64,000 nucleotides of DNA from CAZYAK01 sp964645935 (lineage in GTDB: Bacteria > Patescibacteriota > Gracilibacteria > Peribacterales > Peribacteraceae): contig CAZYAK010000001.1 of the NCBI GenBank assembly GCA_964645935.1, positions 3,410 through 67,409 on the forward strand, in the 5' to 3' direction. The translations under genes and the position numbers were made by a program. Shown here one piece after another: positions 16,186 to 22,998 of the stretch. Positions within the stretch are counted from its first letter, which is position 1, and every line of letters starts with the position of its first letter. Below the pieces are notes generated by a model. The model was not told where the DNA came from, made no database searches, and saw only the letters and a program-made list of their open reading frames with translations.

Positions 16186-17535
16186 ATGCGCCTGCTCTGG
16201 ACCAGCACCGCGAAGAAGCCCCGCGTCTCCCCGCGGTGGATGCGCATCGAGCAGGCGCTCCTCGCCGTGCTCCTCGTCTGCAAGACGTGGTTCTTCTTCC
16301 GGAAGTTCGGGCAGGGCATCGGCTACGACGTGGGCGCGTTCCTGGACACGCTCAACCGGATGGATTGGACCGGCATGAACCTGGGCGTGCGCGAACTCTT
16401 CTACAGCTACCATCCGCCGCTGGGGTTCCTGCTCGCCAAGATCCCGATGCTCGCGGGGTTCTCCGACGTGCAGGCCGTGCAGATCGTCAGCGCCGCCGCG
16501 TCGTTCTCCGCGTTCCTGCTGCTGCGCGCCGCGCTCAAGCGCCTGGGCCTCCTGGCGCGGCCGACGGGCGTCGTGTTCCTGTACGTCGCCGCCGCGCTGC
16601 CGTTGCAGCTCCTCCTGCAGGAGACCGTGAACCTCGACGTGCTTACGTTCGCGTGGGCGTCGCTGGCGCTGTACCTCAGCATCCGGCTGCTCTGGCTGCC
16701 CGTGAACGGGAAGAGCCGCATCGCGCTTTCGGCGGGATTGGCGGCCACGCTGGTCGCCGCCATGATGACCAAGTTCTCGGGGCTCTTCATCTTCTCCATC
16801 CCCGTCCTCGCCGCGCTCTTCGCTCCGGGAGACCTGCGCGTCCGCGCGCGCGGGGCCGTGCCCGCGGTGATCGCCTGCATCGTGGCCATGGCATGCGTGG
16901 CGCCGTACTACGGCCTGCGGTACGTGGCCACGGAGGGGAAAGTCTTCCCCGTGAACGTGGAGTGGATCGCCTTCGGGGAACTGGAGGAGAAGGGCATCAC
17001 GCGCGACCGGAACCCGTTGCTCTACGCGCAGATGGTACTGACGCCGTCCCCCATCCACGTCACCGAGGGCGCGGTGCTGCGCGACTATTCCGTGCCGCGC
17101 CTGTGGGACGCGTGGTTCGATTTCTGGATCCGCGAACGTGTCTTCCTCGGGCGCATGACGCCGCTCCAGCACGCCGTGAGCCTAGCCGCCCTCCTGCTCG
17201 GTTCGCTCGCCACCGTGGTGGGCCTCACCGCGTTCCTGCTCGCGCCCAGCGGCGACATCGTGTGGCGGCGCCTCGGGTGGACGCTGCTCGGCATCGCGGG
17301 CGTCTTCGTGTCCGCGCTCTTCTGGCACATCTACACGCATCCCGCCTTCGGTCCCGCCAAGGGCATCTACGCCGGACCCGCGCTCTGGGCCGTGGCGTTC
17401 CTCCTCACCGAGGCGCTTTGCGCGTACCCCCGCTCGCCGTTCCGCACGGCGGACGCATCGCCGCTGCGGACGTGGACACTGGGCGGATTCCTCGCGGTGC
17501 TCATCATCGGGAGCTACGGGCTGCCGATGTATTGA
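16186..17535 (+). CDS. Multi-pass membrane glycosyltransferase, GT-C/PMT-like
   Basis: 449-aa integral membrane protein with about ten to eleven hydrophobic segments. The first periplasmic loop carries acidic residues typical of GT-C enzymes (GYDVGAFLDTLNRMDWTG), followed by YSYHPPLGFLLAKIP, which resembles the HPPL motif of the ArnT/PMT-like family that uses polyprenyl-phosphate sugars. It probably glycosylates a surface polymer or protein from a lipid-linked sugar. It begins 17 nt after the purH stop but has its own TATACT. Substrate unknown; the fold class is likely rather than certain. Confidence 0.75.
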   Translation: MRLLWTSTAKKPRVSPRWMRIEQALLAVLLVCKTWFFFRKFGQGIGYDVGAFLDTLNRMDWTGMNLGVRELFYSYHPPLGFLLAKIPMLAGFSDVQAVQIVSAAASFSAFLLLRAALKRLGLLARPTGVVFLYVAAALPLQLLLQETVNLDVLTFAWASLALYLSIRLLWLPVNGKSRIALSAGLAATLVAAMMTKFSGLFIFSIPVLAALFAPGDLRVRARGAVPAVIACIVAMACVAPYYGLRYVATEGKVFPVNVEWIAFGELEEKGITRDRNPLLYAQMVLTPSPIHVTEGAVLRDYSVPRLWDAWFDFWIRERVFLGRMTPLQHAVSLAALLLGSLATVVGLTAFLLAPSGDIVWRRLGWTLLGIAGVFVSALFWHIYTHPAFGPAKGIYAGPALWAVAFLLTEALCAYPRSPFRTADASPLRTWTLGGFLAVLIIGSYGLPMY

Positions 17536-17565
17536 GCCCGAGCCGGGCGGACGCCAAGCCTCCTT

Positions 17566-17607
17566 TCAGAGCGTGCGCCGTCCCGCGAGCGCCTCACGGA
17601 GCGTCAC
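17566..17607 (-). pseudogene. Displaced duplicate of the recR 3' end
   Basis: The minus strand reads VTLREALAGRRTL-stop. The real recR tail, 78 nt away and in the same frame, reads VTLREALAGRRQL-stop. Twelve of 13 residues agree, yet nine of the 13 codons differ. This orphan copy uses GC-ending codons (ACG, CTC, GAG, GCG, CGG), while the tail now attached to recR uses TTG, TTA, GCA and GGT. See the finding on recR. Confidence 0.85.
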
Positions 17608-17635
17608 CCTTCGACAGGCTCAGGATGACACGCAG
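17605..17635. repeat. Dispersed repeat fragment between the two recR tails
   Basis: Contains CCTTCGACAGGCTCAGGATGAC, close to the arms of the palindromic element at 25023-25112. Such short elements are common between genes of environmental bacteria. It separates the two recR tail copies. Confidence 0.6.
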
Positions 17636-17643
17636 TCATCACC

Positions 17644-18240
17644 TCAGAGCTGCCTGCGACCTGCTAACGCTTCACGCAAGGTCACCTGATCCGCGAACTC
17701 GATGTCCGCGCCCATCGGCAATCCGTGCGCCAGGCGCGTCACCGCGGGCACGAGGCCCTGGAGCTGTAGGCGGATGTACGTGGCGGTGGCTTCGCCCTCG
17801 GGGTCGGGGTTCGTGGCCACGATCACCTCGCGGATGCCGCCCTCGCGCGCGCGTTCCACGAGCTCGCGCAGCTTCAGCTGCTCCGGCCCCATCCCGTCGA
17901 TGGGCGAGAGCACCCCGTGCAGCACGTGGTAACGCCCCTTGTGCCCGGCCTTCTCGAAGGCCACCACCTCCAGCGGATCCTCGACCACGAGAATGAGCCC
18001 CGTGTCGCGCGTGGGATCCTCGCAGATGGGACAGAGCTCGGATACTGTCACCATCTGGCAGATACGGCAGTACTTCAGTTCGCGCTTGAGATCGAGCAGC
18101 GCCTGGCCCAGCCGCTCGGGCGAGGCACGAGAGCTCCGGAGCAAGTGGAAGGTAAGACGCTCCGCAGATTTGGCACCGACGCCGGGGAGCTTACTGAACT
18201 CCTCAACGAGCTTCTGGATCTGGGGTGGAAGGAGGGCCAT
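17644..18240 (-). CDS. recR: Recombination mediator RecR
   Basis: 198 aa from ATG 18240, the standard length. With RecO it loads RecA onto gapped DNA. Visible parts: helix-hairpin-helix LPGVGAKSAERLTFHLL; four-cysteine zinc finger CRICQMVTVSELCPIC; Toprim domain beginning ILVVEDPLEVVAFE; then GMGPEQLKLRELVER and NPDPEGEATATYI. The frame stays open upstream to 18291, adding VPFVPS repeats, but these come from the palindromic element at 18248-18360 and are not part of the family. The final 13 codons are duplicated behind the gene with synonymous changes. Confidence 0.96.
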   Translation of the reverse strand: MALLPPQIQKLVEEFSKLPGVGAKSAERLTFHLLRSSRASPERLGQALLDLKRELKYCRICQMVTVSELCPICEDPTRDTGLILVVEDPLEVVAFEKAGHKGRYHVLHGVLSPIDGMGPEQLKLRELVERAREGGIREVIVATNPDPEGEATATYIRLQLQGLVPAVTRLAHGLPMGADIEFADQVTLREALAGRRQL

Positions 18241-18247
18241 CGACGAT

Positions 18248-18360
18248 GAGGGGACAAAAGGGACAGAGGGGACAAAAGGGACAGAGGTCATGCCGTCTTA
18301 CCCTTCGGACACGTCGAACCCGCATACTTTTGTCCCTTTTGCGCCGTTTGTCACCTCTGC
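18248..18360. repeat. Inverted-arm element A (GGGACA family)
   Basis: A G-rich arm (18248-18290, GGGACAAAA/GGGACAGAG units) faces a C-rich arm (18327-18360, TTTTGTCCC...) across a ~36-nt spacer. It lies between recR and smpB. Same architecture as elements B (20115-20234) and C (26962-27080). Confidence 0.75.
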
Positions 18361-18364
18361 GCCC

Positions 18365-18802
18365 TCAGATTTCCCTCCCCTCTTTCACGTTCCGCCCCAT
18401 CTCCCGGTCCCGGATTACCCGGCGCTTGTCGAACCGCTTGCGCCCGCGCCCAAGGCCCAGCACCAACTTGATGTAGCGGCCGGCCTTCACTTCTAGGGGG
18501 ACGAGCGCGATGCCTTTCTCGGTGAGTGCACGCTCGAGCTTCTCCCCTTCGCGCGCTTTGAGGAGCAGTACACGGTCGCGGATCTCGCGATGACCCTCGC
18601 CGTCCGCGTACGCGTACTTGGAGATCTTGGCGTTCTTCAACTGCGGCACACCACCGAGGAACGACACGTACGATCCTGCGAGGTTCACATGCCCCAGGCG
18701 GCACGATTTCACTTCCGGGCCCGTGAGCTGGATGCCGGCTTCCACCGTCTCCAGGATCTCGAACTCGAAGCGGGCCCGCCGGTTCTGGGCAACGACCTTC
18801 AT
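18365..18802 (-). CDS. smpB: SsrA-binding protein SmpB
   Basis: 145 aa. Binds tmRNA and brings it to stalled ribosomes for trans-translation. Key features: an N-terminal region starting MKVVAQNRRARFEFEI, then GIQLTGPEVKSCRLGHVNL, SYVSF, KISKY, and the basic C-terminal tail (GRGRKRFDKRRVIRDREMGRN) that enters the mRNA channel. The open frame continues far upstream through the next gene's antisense, but SmpB proteins begin at this ATG. The tmRNA gene itself is not in this window. Confidence 0.96.
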   Translation of the reverse strand: MKVVAQNRRARFEFEILETVEAGIQLTGPEVKSCRLGHVNLAGSYVSFLGGVPQLKNAKISKYAYADGEGHREIRDRVLLLKAREGEKLERALTEKGIALVPLEVKAGRYIKLVLGLGRGRKRFDKRRVIRDREMGRNVKEGREI

Positions 18803-18858
18803 GGAACAAGCATACGGGAACCCCATCTTCTCAGCGAGAGGAAGCCACAGATCCATAT

Positions 18859-18886
18859 TTGACAAACACGGTAAATACATTACAAT
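18859..18886 (+). promoter_or_regulatory. Strong promoter reading away from smpB
   Basis: Perfect TTGACA (18859-18864), 16-nt spacer, TACAAT (18881-18886). No protein gene follows on this strand; the product would be the structured RNA at 18891-19033. Confidence 0.75.
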
Positions 18887-18890
18887 TATG

Positions 18891-19033
18891 GAGTCAGAGA
18901 CTCTACCTCTCCTCTGATCCCCCTGCTCGTGTGCGAGCGCGGAGATCAGAGGAGGCGGCACTGGGTTTTCCCAGCTGAAACAGCCTCTGATACCTTTGGG
19001 CCTCACCCACTTCGGGCGCAGGCCCAATTTTTT
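18891..19033 (+). ncRNA. Candidate structured small RNA, family unknown
   Basis: A ~140-nt region bounded by a near-consensus promoter and an intrinsic terminator, in the divergent gap between smpB and pilD. Predicted hairpins: GAGTC-aga-GACTC (18891-18903); a long stem CTCCTCTGATC (18909-18919) with GATCAGAGGAG (18944-18954) capped by TGCTCG/CGAGCG; CTGGG-tttt-CCCAG (18961-18974); and the terminator. A second CCTCTGAT (18984-18991) can compete for the same partner strand, giving two exclusive folds. It lacks tRNA-like ends (not tmRNA) and the GGAAG...GCAGCC core of SRP RNA. 6S RNA cannot be excluded. Confidence 0.6.
18998..19033 (+). terminator. Intrinsic terminator of the candidate RNA
   Basis: Stem GGGCCT (18998-19003) / AGGCCC (19020-19025) with an inner CCC/GGG pairing, followed by AATTTTTT. 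Confidence 0.8.
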
Positions 19034-19038
19034 CGTGG

Positions 19039-19797
19039 TCAGGAAAACACCAGGCTCAGGAGCGCGTCGCCCCAGAGCACCGCCACGAACGCGCCTGCCG
19101 CGAGGAACGGCCCGAAGGGCAGGGCGCCCTGGAGGGTCTTCTTTCCGGTACAGAGCAGCACGGAGGCGACCACGGCCCCGAGGATGTACGCGAGGAAGAG
19201 CGCGAGCACTGTGCGCGGGACATTCCCGGCAAGCGCGCCGATACCGAGCCCCAAGAGGATGTCCCCCGTGCCCACCCACCGTCCTCGACTCACCGCCCAT
19301 TGCAACAGGAACACGCCCCCACCCACGGCCGCGGGGATCCACGGAGGCGTGCCGGAGGCGAGTGCGTGGAGCGCAGCGCAGAGGATGAAGGGCATGCTCA
19401 CGGCATCCGAGATCTCCCCCGTGCGCAGGTCCGACACCGCAGCGAGCAGCAAAAGCCAAAACGCGAGCGCGAGCAGGAGCGACGGCAGCGGATGCCATCC
19501 GTGCGTCAAAAAAGCCATCAAGAACAGTGCGGCGGACGCAGCCTCCACCAGCGGATACTGCACGGAGATGGCGCCCTTGCAGCCGCGGCAGCGTCCGCGG
19601 AGCGCCAGGAAGCTCAGCACCGGAATGAGGTCCAGCCAACCAAGCTGACGCTTGCAGCGCGGGCAATGTGACCGGCCGCCGAGGCTCTCATGCTTTTCGC
19701 CCCGCAGCACCACGACATTGCCGAAGCTCCCGAGCGTCGCGCCGAGCGCGAGCACGAGAAGCGATGGGACGAGGGTCGACGACACGGGAGGCAGCAT
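19039..19797 (-). CDS. pilD: Prepilin peptidase / N-methyltransferase PilD
   Basis: 252-aa inner-membrane aspartic protease that cleaves prepilin leaders after Gly (or Ala) and methylates the new N-terminus. N-terminal LGATLGSFGNVVVLRGE; the cytoplasmic Cys-4 site CPRC...CRGC; the A24 peptidase part with catalytic Asp in DLRTGEISD and the second in VGTGDILLG (usual GxGDxKL, with Ile-Leu in place of Lys-Leu); about seven further TM segments. It should process all six prepilin-like proteins at 4.5-9.9 kb, two of which have Ala before the cleavage point. Located away from the pilus operon. Confidence 0.93.
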   Translation of the reverse strand: MLPPVSSTLVPSLLVLALGATLGSFGNVVVLRGEKHESLGGRSHCPRCKRQLGWLDLIPVLSFLALRGRCRGCKGAISVQYPLVEAASAALFLMAFLTHGWHPLPSLLLALAFWLLLLAAVSDLRTGEISDAVSMPFILCAALHALASGTPPWIPAAVGGGVFLLQWAVSRGRWVGTGDILLGLGIGALAGNVPRTVLALFLAYILGAVVASVLLCTGKKTLQGALPFGPFLAAGAFVAVLWGDALLSLVFS

Positions 19798-19803
19798 ACG
19801 CGA

Positions 19804-20058
19804 TCACTCCCCCTCGCGCCGCATGCGCTCGATGATCTCCCGCGCACGGGCCGCGATCTCGACCTGGCGCGCGACGCGGTCGGCGTCGGTAAACTTGGTC
19901 TGCTGCTCCTCCCGTGCCTCGGCGGACGAGGACACGTTGGCGAGGAGGCCCTGCACCGCGGGCATACCCACGCTGTAGGCGCCGTAGAGACCGAGCGCCA
20001 CGGCCGTACCGACGAGTGCGCCCATGAGCTGTTCTTTGAGGGAGGCTTGGGAAGGCAT
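19804..20058 (-). CDS. Small single-TM protein of unknown function
   Basis: 84 aa from ATG 20058. One membrane segment (LMGALVGTAVALGLYGAYSVG) precedes a charged, helical tail (EEQQTKFTDADRVARQVEIAARAREIIERMRREGE), probably a short coiled coil. TATACT lies 7 nt above the ATG, so the messenger is likely leaderless. It ends 6 nt before the pilD start and is probably co-transcribed with it. No family recognised. Confidence 0.65.
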   Translation of the reverse strand: MPSQASLKEQLMGALVGTAVALGLYGAYSVGMPAVQGLLANVSSSAEAREEQQTKFTDADRVARQVEIAARAREIIERMRREGE

Positions 20059-20064
20059 CGGGAT

Positions 20065-20070
20065 AGTATA
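20065..20070 (-). promoter_or_regulatory. -10 box of the small TM protein and pilD
   Basis: TATACT on the minus strand, 7 nt from the ATG. Confidence 0.5.
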
Positions 20071-20114
20071 GCGGAAAAGAGCCGATGCGTGAAGCTGCGA
20101 ATACCTTCGCATTG

Positions 20115-20234
20115 AGGGAGGACGGGGAGCCCGAGTGGACCGACGGGGCCGAGGTGAAGCCGTCCTTCAGGCAGGGCCGATCATGATGCTCGTACCTCGG
20201 TGCCCTCGGCGGCTTCGGTTCCATCGGTCACCTC
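20115..20234. repeat. Inverted-arm element B
   Basis: A G-rich arm (20115-20156) faces a C-rich arm (20192-20234) across ~35 nt. The right arm supplies the last ~16 codons of the neighbouring cytidylyltransferase-like gene (EVTDGTEAAEGTEV). Confidence 0.7.
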
Positions 20235-20612
20235 GCCACGCAACAAGCTGCTCTTGTACCGCCCGGGCTCGAACGCCGGCAGACGCTCCACGAGGCACGG
20301 GAAATCCACGTCGCTGACCCCCGGGGGCAGGAGCTGGTCGTAACCCAGGAGGATGAGATCGGGCTGCAGCTGGCGCACGGGGGCGAGGAAGTCCGCGCTG
20401 TCTCCCAACACCACGACGGCGGCAGGTGCAGCCTCTCGGACGCCCTGGACGCGTTCGGCTTCCCTCTGGAGCGAGGCGCGGCCCTTGATGTGCTGCACGT
20501 TGCGGTCTCGCGCCACGACGACGTACAGCTCGCCGCGCTTGGACGCCTCGGTAAGGACGAAGTGGTGGCCGGGATGCAGACGGTCAAACGTGCCAAAGAC
20601 AAGAACGCGCAT
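20181..20612 (-). CDS. Cytidylyltransferase-like nucleotidyltransferase (FAD synthetase/TagD type)
   Basis: 143 aa. Rossmann-type nucleotidyltransferase with GTFDRLHPGHHFVL (HxGH signature), the loop VVVARDRNVQHIKGR, DLILLGYDQ, and YKSSLLR in place of the ISSTxxR-like motif. This pattern fits archaeal-type FAD synthetase (RibL) or glycerol-3-phosphate cytidylyltransferase; which substrate is used cannot be told from sequence alone. The C-terminal tail after SSLLRGE is encoded by inverted-arm element B and is probably not functional. Start ATG 20612 begins directly with the first beta strand (MRVLVFGTFD). Confidence 0.87.
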   Translation of the reverse strand: MRVLVFGTFDRLHPGHHFVLTEASKRGELYVVVARDRNVQHIKGRASLQREAERVQGVREAAPAAVVVLGDSADFLAPVRQLQPDLILLGYDQLLPPGVSDVDFPCLVERLPAFEPGRYKSSLLRGEVTDGTEAAEGTEVRAS

Positions 20613-20689
20613 GGGGCGTAATTCTCAGGTACTCAGCAGAAAATTACAAACACGGTTTCTCGTTGCTGCTGGGGTATTTGTGCGTTCTT

Positions 20690-22768
20690 TCAGGACGCCA
20701 TATCCACGACGTAGAGCCTCTTTTCGTCGATGACATAGATGTGGCTCTGGTCCGGATCGACGTAGAGATCTTGAAGCGTGCCCAGCTGATCGCCCTCCAG
20801 AATGTACTGCTTGACGTAGGTGGCCTCGCCCGCGGTGCCGCCATCGGTGACCACGCTTACGCGGTTGCGCTCAGGATCGAGGAAGTAGAACTTGCCATCC
20901 GCTACTTTGAACATGCGCGTTGCGGCCTTGAGCGCGTCCTCTGGGGCGCGGCGGATGGCAAAGGGCTGGGCCTCCCCGCGCAGGAGCTTGACCACGGTGC
21001 CGCCCTCCTTCAGGACGTAGACCGAGCCATCGATGGACATGTCCAAGGCGCCCATGAGGTCACCATTTACGTTGTAGGGCACCGGTGAGCCGTAGCGGTT
21101 GCTCAGGCGCTCGTACTTGTAAATCTGCTTCTTCTCGGGCGCGAGCACGTAGAGGTAGCGCAGGTACGTCTCGATGTCCTTGCCCACGATCCAACCGTTG
21201 GGATCGTCCGTCTTCATGGTGGTGAGTTGGTTGCCAGTAAGCTCCACCACGCTATTACCGGTGGTCATGAAGACCTGTGTGTCGAAGCGATCGAAGCGTG
21301 CACCCTGCAGGATGAGTTCGTCCTCCACGACGCGCTTGGCTTCGTCCAGGCGGCTAAGAAGCACGCGGTAGGAGCTGCGCTGGTCATAGACCACGAACTC
21401 GCCGTCGCCCAGGCCGATCATCCCCTGCGCGTCCACATCGGCATTCTGTGAGCTCAGGTTCACCACCACACGGGGCGACACACGCACGATGTTGTTGAGT
21501 TCCTCACGCTTCTGGCGGATGCGGTCAAGCAGGTCCAGCGCTTCGACACGGAAGAGGCCGGACTCGTTGTCCATTACCTGCTTTGCCCGCTCCTCGGCTC
21601 GCTGGAGGATGGTATTGGCCGCGTCGTTGTCGCCGGCGATCTTGCGCGTGTCGGCGGTGCGGATCTCTGAGTTGATCTGGGTGACGAGGTCCGCGAGCTC
21701 TGTGCGCGACTTGTTGCGGCGGCTGCTCGTGGAGAGACTCACAAGCATGAAGATCACGAGAAACGTGGCCACGCCGCCCGCGAGCAGCAGCAGGTGTGCC
21801 CGACGTTTGCGCTGTGGGTGGCGCAAGTCCGCCACGAACGACTCCACGCGTTTGCTGATGCTCTGCACGCCCCCAGACACGGACGTCAACGAGGGCAGCT
21901 TGCTGCGATCCATCTTGGCGGCGCGCGAGGCGCCCTTCTTGCCAAGCGCCAGGGTCTGGCGGCCTACCGCGACAACGGCGCCAGCCAGCCACGAACCTCC
22001 GGTCTTGAGGCCGTCCATCACGTCTTGCATGTCGGGCATTGCGAACATGCCTCCGCGGCCCCGGCGGGCGGCGGGACGGCGGGCGGCGATGCGGGACGAC
22101 GCGCGGGAAGGTGCGGTTTCTCGTTCCTGAGTGCGATCCGCGCGCGCGGCGGGCTCTCCCTCCGGAGCCGGGATACGCACAGAGGCGATGGCCGCGGCCT
22201 CGCGCTCAGATTCCAACGTGGAAATGATCGTGGGAACGGCCTCGGAAACCGGGATGGCGGCCAACTGCGCGGGTGTGAACGTACGCAGCAGGCGCTGGGT
22301 GGCGAGGATGACGGAGTCGCCCGGCTCCAGCTGGCCGCTGCTGATGTGCACGAAGGCGGTGAGCGGCTTGCCGCGGCTGAACTCCGTGATCTGCGCCGCG
22401 AGACCGTTGCGCAGCAGGTACGCCTCGCCGCGGCCGGCATGCGAGACGTGAAGCGAGCCAGAGCGGTCGAGCAGCGCCACGATGGCGTGCACATCCTCCA
22501 TGGCCTTGCTGAGGATCAGGCCTTTGAAGAGCCCGTTGAGCTCCTTCAGCGTGCCGTCGAGGCGGTGCCAAGGCTCGCCCTCACTGCCAAGCAGGGCGTG
22601 CCGCACGATGAGGACACATTCATCCTCCAGCGTCTTGGCGGCGGAGGGCGTGGCATCGGCCTGAATTAGCAGAAAGGCCTTCTCGTCGTCGGACGAATCA
22701 AACTCCAACGCCACCGGCGCGGCGCCTCCAACTGCCCGCGTGGAACCTGTGTGGACAATGACGTCCAT
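20690..22768 (-). CDS. Membrane protein: PP2C-like N-domain, TM, C-terminal propeller
   Basis: 692 aa. Residues 1-~190 resemble a PP2C-type phosphatase (LNGLFKGLILSKAMEDVHA, LEPGDSVILATQRLL), but the usual metal-binding Asp of the final motif (CSDG-type) is replaced by TQRL, so catalysis is doubtful. A basic Ala/Arg-rich linker (~200-250) follows, then one TM (LLLLAGGVATFLVIFMLVSL, about 333-353), a coiled-coil stretch (~355-430), and a ~250-residue extracytoplasmic beta-propeller-like tail with recurring DGSVYVL/DPERNRVSVV/DQSHIYVID strands. I infer a sensor or scaffold linking a cytoplasmic pseudo-phosphatase with an outside propeller. A 5' leader hairpin (AGGTCCG...CGGACCT, 22796-22823) precedes it. 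Confidence 0.8.
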   Translation of the reverse strand: MDVIVHTGSTRAVGGAAPVALEFDSSDDEKAFLLIQADATPSAAKTLEDECVLIVRHALLGSEGEPWHRLDGTLKELNGLFKGLILSKAMEDVHAIVALLDRSGSLHVSHAGRGEAYLLRNGLAAQITEFSRGKPLTAFVHISSGQLEPGDSVILATQRLLRTFTPAQLAAIPVSEAVPTIISTLESEREAAAIASVRIPAPEGEPAARADRTQERETAPSRASSRIAARRPAARRGRGGMFAMPDMQDVMDGLKTGGSWLAGAVVAVGRQTLALGKKGASRAAKMDRSKLPSLTSVSGGVQSISKRVESFVADLRHPQRKRRAHLLLLAGGVATFLVIFMLVSLSTSSRRNKSRTELADLVTQINSEIRTADTRKIAGDNDAANTILQRAEERAKQVMDNESGLFRVEALDLLDRIRQKREELNNIVRVSPRVVVNLSSQNADVDAQGMIGLGDGEFVVYDQRSSYRVLLSRLDEAKRVVEDELILQGARFDRFDTQVFMTTGNSVVELTGNQLTTMKTDDPNGWIVGKDIETYLRYLYVLAPEKKQIYKYERLSNRYGSPVPYNVNGDLMGALDMSIDGSVYVLKEGGTVVKLLRGEAQPFAIRRAPEDALKAATRMFKVADGKFYFLDPERNRVSVVTDGGTAGEATYVKQYILEGDQLGTLQDLYVDPDQSHIYVIDEKRLYVVDMAS

Positions 22769-22938
22769 CAGGTCCGAAGGCTACTGGCTCCGCGCAGGTC
22801 CGGCAAGCAAGCAGATCGGACCTCTCCTCTCCAGGCGTTCCTCGTGTACGCGCGACGGAAGATCCCTGTACGACAAGATTTTGCAATAAAAAAACATTGA
22901 ACCGTAGCCAAAAAACAGGGTGCATGACAGAGGCAGCA

Positions 22939-22967
22939 TTGCCAAGGTGCCCCCGGGAGCGTACACT
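22939..22967 (+). promoter_or_regulatory. Promoter of the RNase J gene
   Basis: TTGCCA (22939-22944), 17-nt spacer, TACACT (22962-22967). The start would be near 22974, leaving a ~25-nt leader without a Shine-Dalgarno. Confidence 0.65.
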
Positions 22968-22998
22968 GACGATAGTTCGTTTCATTCTAAAACCGTAC

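Noticed and set aside
18241..18291. VPFVPS-type N-terminal extensions of recR and of the sigma factor as real protein domains
   Set aside because: They are translated from the arms of the inverted-arm elements and lie outside the conserved family starts.
18891..19033. tmRNA (ssrA) beside smpB
   Set aside because: Too short, no tRNA-like acceptor or T arm and no tag reading frame.
18365..19666. A single 433-codon frame that includes smpB
   Set aside because: Only the last 145 codons look like SmpB; the rest is out-of-frame pilD and the candidate RNA region.
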